A stretch of 64,000 bases of DNA, from assembly GCA_015485335.1 (NCBI GenBank), contig WFTT01000093.1, positions 1-64,000 on the forward strand. Direction: 5' to 3'. Every line of letters starts with the position of its first letter. Within the stretch, counting starts at the first letter, position 1. Below, one piece after another: positions 62,148-64,000 of this stretch. Under the pieces are notes generated by a model. That model had not been told where the DNA came from, ran no database searches, and saw nothing but the letters and a program-made list of their open reading frames with translations. The position numbers and the translations under genes were made by a program. This stretch comes from Robiginitomaculum sp. Lineage in GTDB: Bacteria; Pseudomonadota; Alphaproteobacteria; Caulobacterales; Maricaulaceae.

Positions 62148-63494
62148 TTACCCGTCATGCTTGGCCAGCCATTCTTCCAGCCAGTGAATATGATAATCGC
62201 CTTTTTGGAAGTCTTCATTTTTCAGAAGATCCTGAAACAACGGCAAGGTGGTTTCAATGCCGGTCACCACCAATTCATCCAGCGAGCGTGATAGCCGGCG
62301 CAGGGCATCTTCGCGACACGCGCCATGGACAATCAGCTTGCCAATCAGGCTGTCATAATAGGGCGGGATGGAATACCCCGAATAAACCGCTGAATCGAGG
62401 CGCACACCCAGACCACCCGGGGGGTGAAACTCGCGCACTTTGCCAGGTGAAGGCACAAAGGTGCGTGGATGTTCGGCATTGATGCGACATTCAATGGCAC
62501 AGCCGCTAAAGCGTACATCCTCTTGCGTAAAGGATAGCGGCTCGCCCGCCGCAATGGCGATTTGTTCGCGCACCAGATCTACACTGGTCACCATTTCGGT
62601 TACCGGATGCTCCACCTGTAGGCGGGTGTTCATTTCAATAAAAAAGAACTCACCATTTTCGTACAAAAACTCAATGGTGCCGACACCAAGATAGCCAATG
62701 CGTTTGATGGCGGTGCTGACAATGGTGCCAATCTCTTCGCGCTGTGCCTGGTTCAGGGCGGGCGAGGGGGCCTCTTCCAGTACTTTCTGGTTGCGCCGTT
62801 GCAGTGAACAATCCCGTTCGCCCAAATGCACTACATTGCCATGGCTGTCGGCAACCACCTGCACTTCGATATGGCGGGGTTGTTCCAGATAACGTTCCAG
62901 ATACACCGTACCGTCGCCAAAGGCGGCGGCGGCCTCGGCACGGGCAGTTTGCACCGCCTGTATCAGCTCGTTTTCTTCGCGGGCCAGCTTCATGCCCCGA
63001 CCACCGCCACCGGAGGCGGCTTTAACCAGCAGGGGAAAGCCCACTTCGCGGGCAATGGCGATGGCATCTTCGGGCTCGCTGATCTCGCCTTCTGAACCCG
63101 GTACCACCGGTATGCCGGCTTCCTTGACGGCGGCCTTGGCGGTGATCTTGTCGCCCATCAGGCGGATGTGTGCCGGCGAAGGGCCGATAAAGGTCAAATC
63201 ATGGGATTGGACAATTTCGGCAAAACGGGCGTTTTCCGACAAAAATCCATAGCCCGGATGCACCGCATCGGCTCCGGTGATTTCCGCCGCTGCCATAATG
63301 GATGGCACATTCAGATAACTTTGTGCCGGGGCAGGTGGGCCAATACACACGCTTTCGTCTGCCAGCAATACATGCTTGGCATCCCGGTCTGCGGTGGAAT
63401 GCACGGCCACGGTGGCAATGCCCATTTCATGGCAGGCGCGATGAATACGTAGGGCAATTTCGCCGCGATTGGCGATAAGAACTTTTTCGAACAC
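62148..63494 (-). CDS. accC: Acetyl-CoA carboxylase biotin carboxylase subunit
   Basis: 448 residues. ATP-dependent carboxylation of the biotin on AccB, the first step of fatty acid synthesis. MFEKVLIANRGEIALRIHRACHEMG, DAVHPGYGFLSENARFAEI, KAASGGGGRGMKLAREENEL (glycine-rich ATP loop), HIEVQVVADSHGNVVHLGERDCSLQRRNQK, and EMNTRLQVEHPVTEMVTSVDLV are all intact. It follows accB with no gap and is followed by aat at 3 bp. Confidence 0.98.
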   Translation of the reverse strand: MFEKVLIANRGEIALRIHRACHEMGIATVAVHSTADRDAKHVLLADESVCIGPPAPAQSYLNVPSIMAAAEITGADAVHPGYGFLSENARFAEIVQSHDLTFIGPSPAHIRLMGDKITAKAAVKEAGIPVVPGSEGEISEPEDAIAIAREVGFPLLVKAASGGGGRGMKLAREENELIQAVQTARAEAAAAFGDGTVYLERYLEQPRHIEVQVVADSHGNVVHLGERDCSLQRRNQKVLEEAPSPALNQAQREEIGTIVSTAIKRIGYLGVGTIEFLYENGEFFFIEMNTRLQVEHPVTEMVTSVDLVREQIAIAAGEPLSFTQEDVRFSGCAIECRINAEHPRTFVPSPGKVREFHPPGGLGVRLDSAVYSGYSIPPYYDSLIGKLIVHGACREDALRRLSRSLDELVVTGIETTLPLFQDLLKNEDFQKGDYHIHWLEEWLAKHDG

Positions 63495-63998
63495 TTAAGC
63501 GATCACCAACAGGGTTTCATCAAACTCGATCGGTGCTCCATCATCAACCAGGATTTCTATGATTTTGCCCGATTGCGGGGCCAAAATGGGATTAAACGTC
63601 TTCATGGCTTCGATCAGTAATAAGGTATCGCCCTCATTGACGGTATCACCAACCTTGACAAAGGGGGTCGCCCCGGGTTCGGGGGCCAGATAGGCGGTGC
63701 CAACCATGGGCGCGCGTACCGCCCCCGGATGGACCGAGAAATCAACGGCGGCTTCGGGTGCCGGGGTTTCCGGGGCCATGGTGGCGGGGGCCGATTTGGT
63801 TTCCACCGGAGGTGCCGCGGCGGGCAAGGCCGCATGGACCATTTGCGCGGCCATTTGACGGCTGACGCGCAGTTTCAGACCACCGCGCTCCACTTCGATT
63901 TCGCTCAAATCTGTATCGCGCAAAATATCCGCCAATTCGCGGATCAGTGCCAGATCGCCTTTGCCCAGGGCGCGTGCGCCTGCTTTTGTGCCTGCTGC
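63495..63998 (-). CDS. accB: Biotin carboxyl carrier protein of acetyl-CoA carboxylase (5' end cut by window)
   Basis: At least 168 residues to the edge; the true start lies beyond 64000. The open frame reads in from the edge as GTKAGARALGKGDLALIRELADILRDTDL, matching the AccB N-terminal helix; the apparent TTG at 63935 is therefore internal. A Pro/Ala-rich linker (about the AAPPVETKSAPATMAPETPAPEA region) leads to the biotinyl domain (APMVGTAYLAPEPGATPFVKVGDTVNEGDTLLLIEAMKTFN, with the biotin-accepting Lys in EAMKT). accC starts immediately after the stop. Confidence 0.97.
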   Translation of the reverse strand, partial: AAGTKAGARALGKGDLALIRELADILRDTDLSEIEVERGGLKLRVSRQMAAQMVHAALPAAAPPVETKSAPATMAPETPAPEAAVDFSVHPGAVRAPMVGTAYLAPEPGATPFVKVGDTVNEGDTLLLIEAMKTFNPILAPQSGKIIEILVDDGAPIEFDETLLVIA

Positions 63999-64000
63999 CA

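Noticed and set aside
1-64000. CRISPR arrays, rRNA operons, prophage and insertion sequences
   Set aside because: No evenly spaced short repeats, no rRNA-like stretches and no transposase, integrase or phage structural motifs were seen in any reading frame inspected.

Overview
The window is a chromosomal segment of an alphaproteobacterium with moderate GC and very dense coding. The assignment rests on gene order and lineage-typical genes: rpoZ-rsh-pyrE-pdxJ-acpS-lepB-rnc-era-recO; an NDUFA12-family complex I accessory gene followed by mlaD, a DUF2155 gene, aat, accC and accB; purN-purM divergent from a DUF2066 gene and hdaA-ppk1-ppx; cysD with fused cysNC and cysQ; and fluC-rluC. A TonB-dependent receptor, a TRAP transporter and an M3 peptidase lipoprotein fit an aquatic, TonB-receptor-rich lineage such as the Caulobacterales/Maricaulales group; that placement is inference. 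I see no rRNA, tRNA, CRISPR array, prophage or insertion sequence.

Layout. 0-7 kb (mostly minus): a YaiI-family gene with a partially duplicated 5' end, a Dcp-like lipoprotein peptidase, a small His-rich exported protein, and an amino-acid permease followed by a group II PLP decarboxylase. 7-12 kb: rpmI-rplT-pheS-pheT with conspicuous RNA hairpins, then a RelE/ParD-like toxin-antitoxin pair. 12-23.6 kb: a CE15-like lipoprotein esterase, a 659-bp repeat-filled gap, fluC-rluC, ppk2, a DUF2157/GDYXXLXY pair, nadA-nadC, a second permease and mltF. 23.6-33 kb: sulfate activation (cysD-cysNC-cysQ), a LysE exporter, an orphan GspG-like pseudopilin, dusA-tauE, an aspartic protease and an SLC13 transporter. 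33-37 kb: the leucyltransferase gene bpt coupled to a complete TRAP transporter. 37-42 kb: a GST-like protein, a TonB receptor with a clear terminator, and purM-purN.

42-51.4 kb holds DUF2066, hdaA-ppk1-ppx, and a compact opposite operon NYN-udgB-MFS-rnd. 51.4-59.5 kb is a long plus-strand housekeeping run (folK, rpoZ, rsh, pyrE, pdxJ, acpS, lepB, rnc, era, recO) in which many stops overlap the next start. 59.5-64 kb holds NDUFA12, mlaD, DUF2155, a second repeat-filled gap, then aat, accC and accB, the last cut by the window edge.

Links between genes: phosphate and stringency genes (ppk2, ppk1, ppx, rsh) lie within 40 kb, and both bacterial N-degron transferases (bpt and aat) are present. 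The most notable non-coding signal is a mosaic repeat block present twice in mirror-image orientation (about 13.36-13.80 kb and 61.00-61.44 kb). It joins a double-palindrome unit, a 42-bp conserved tract and a G-rich module with a canonical G-quadruplex motif in one copy. It is the best candidate here for something undescribed.
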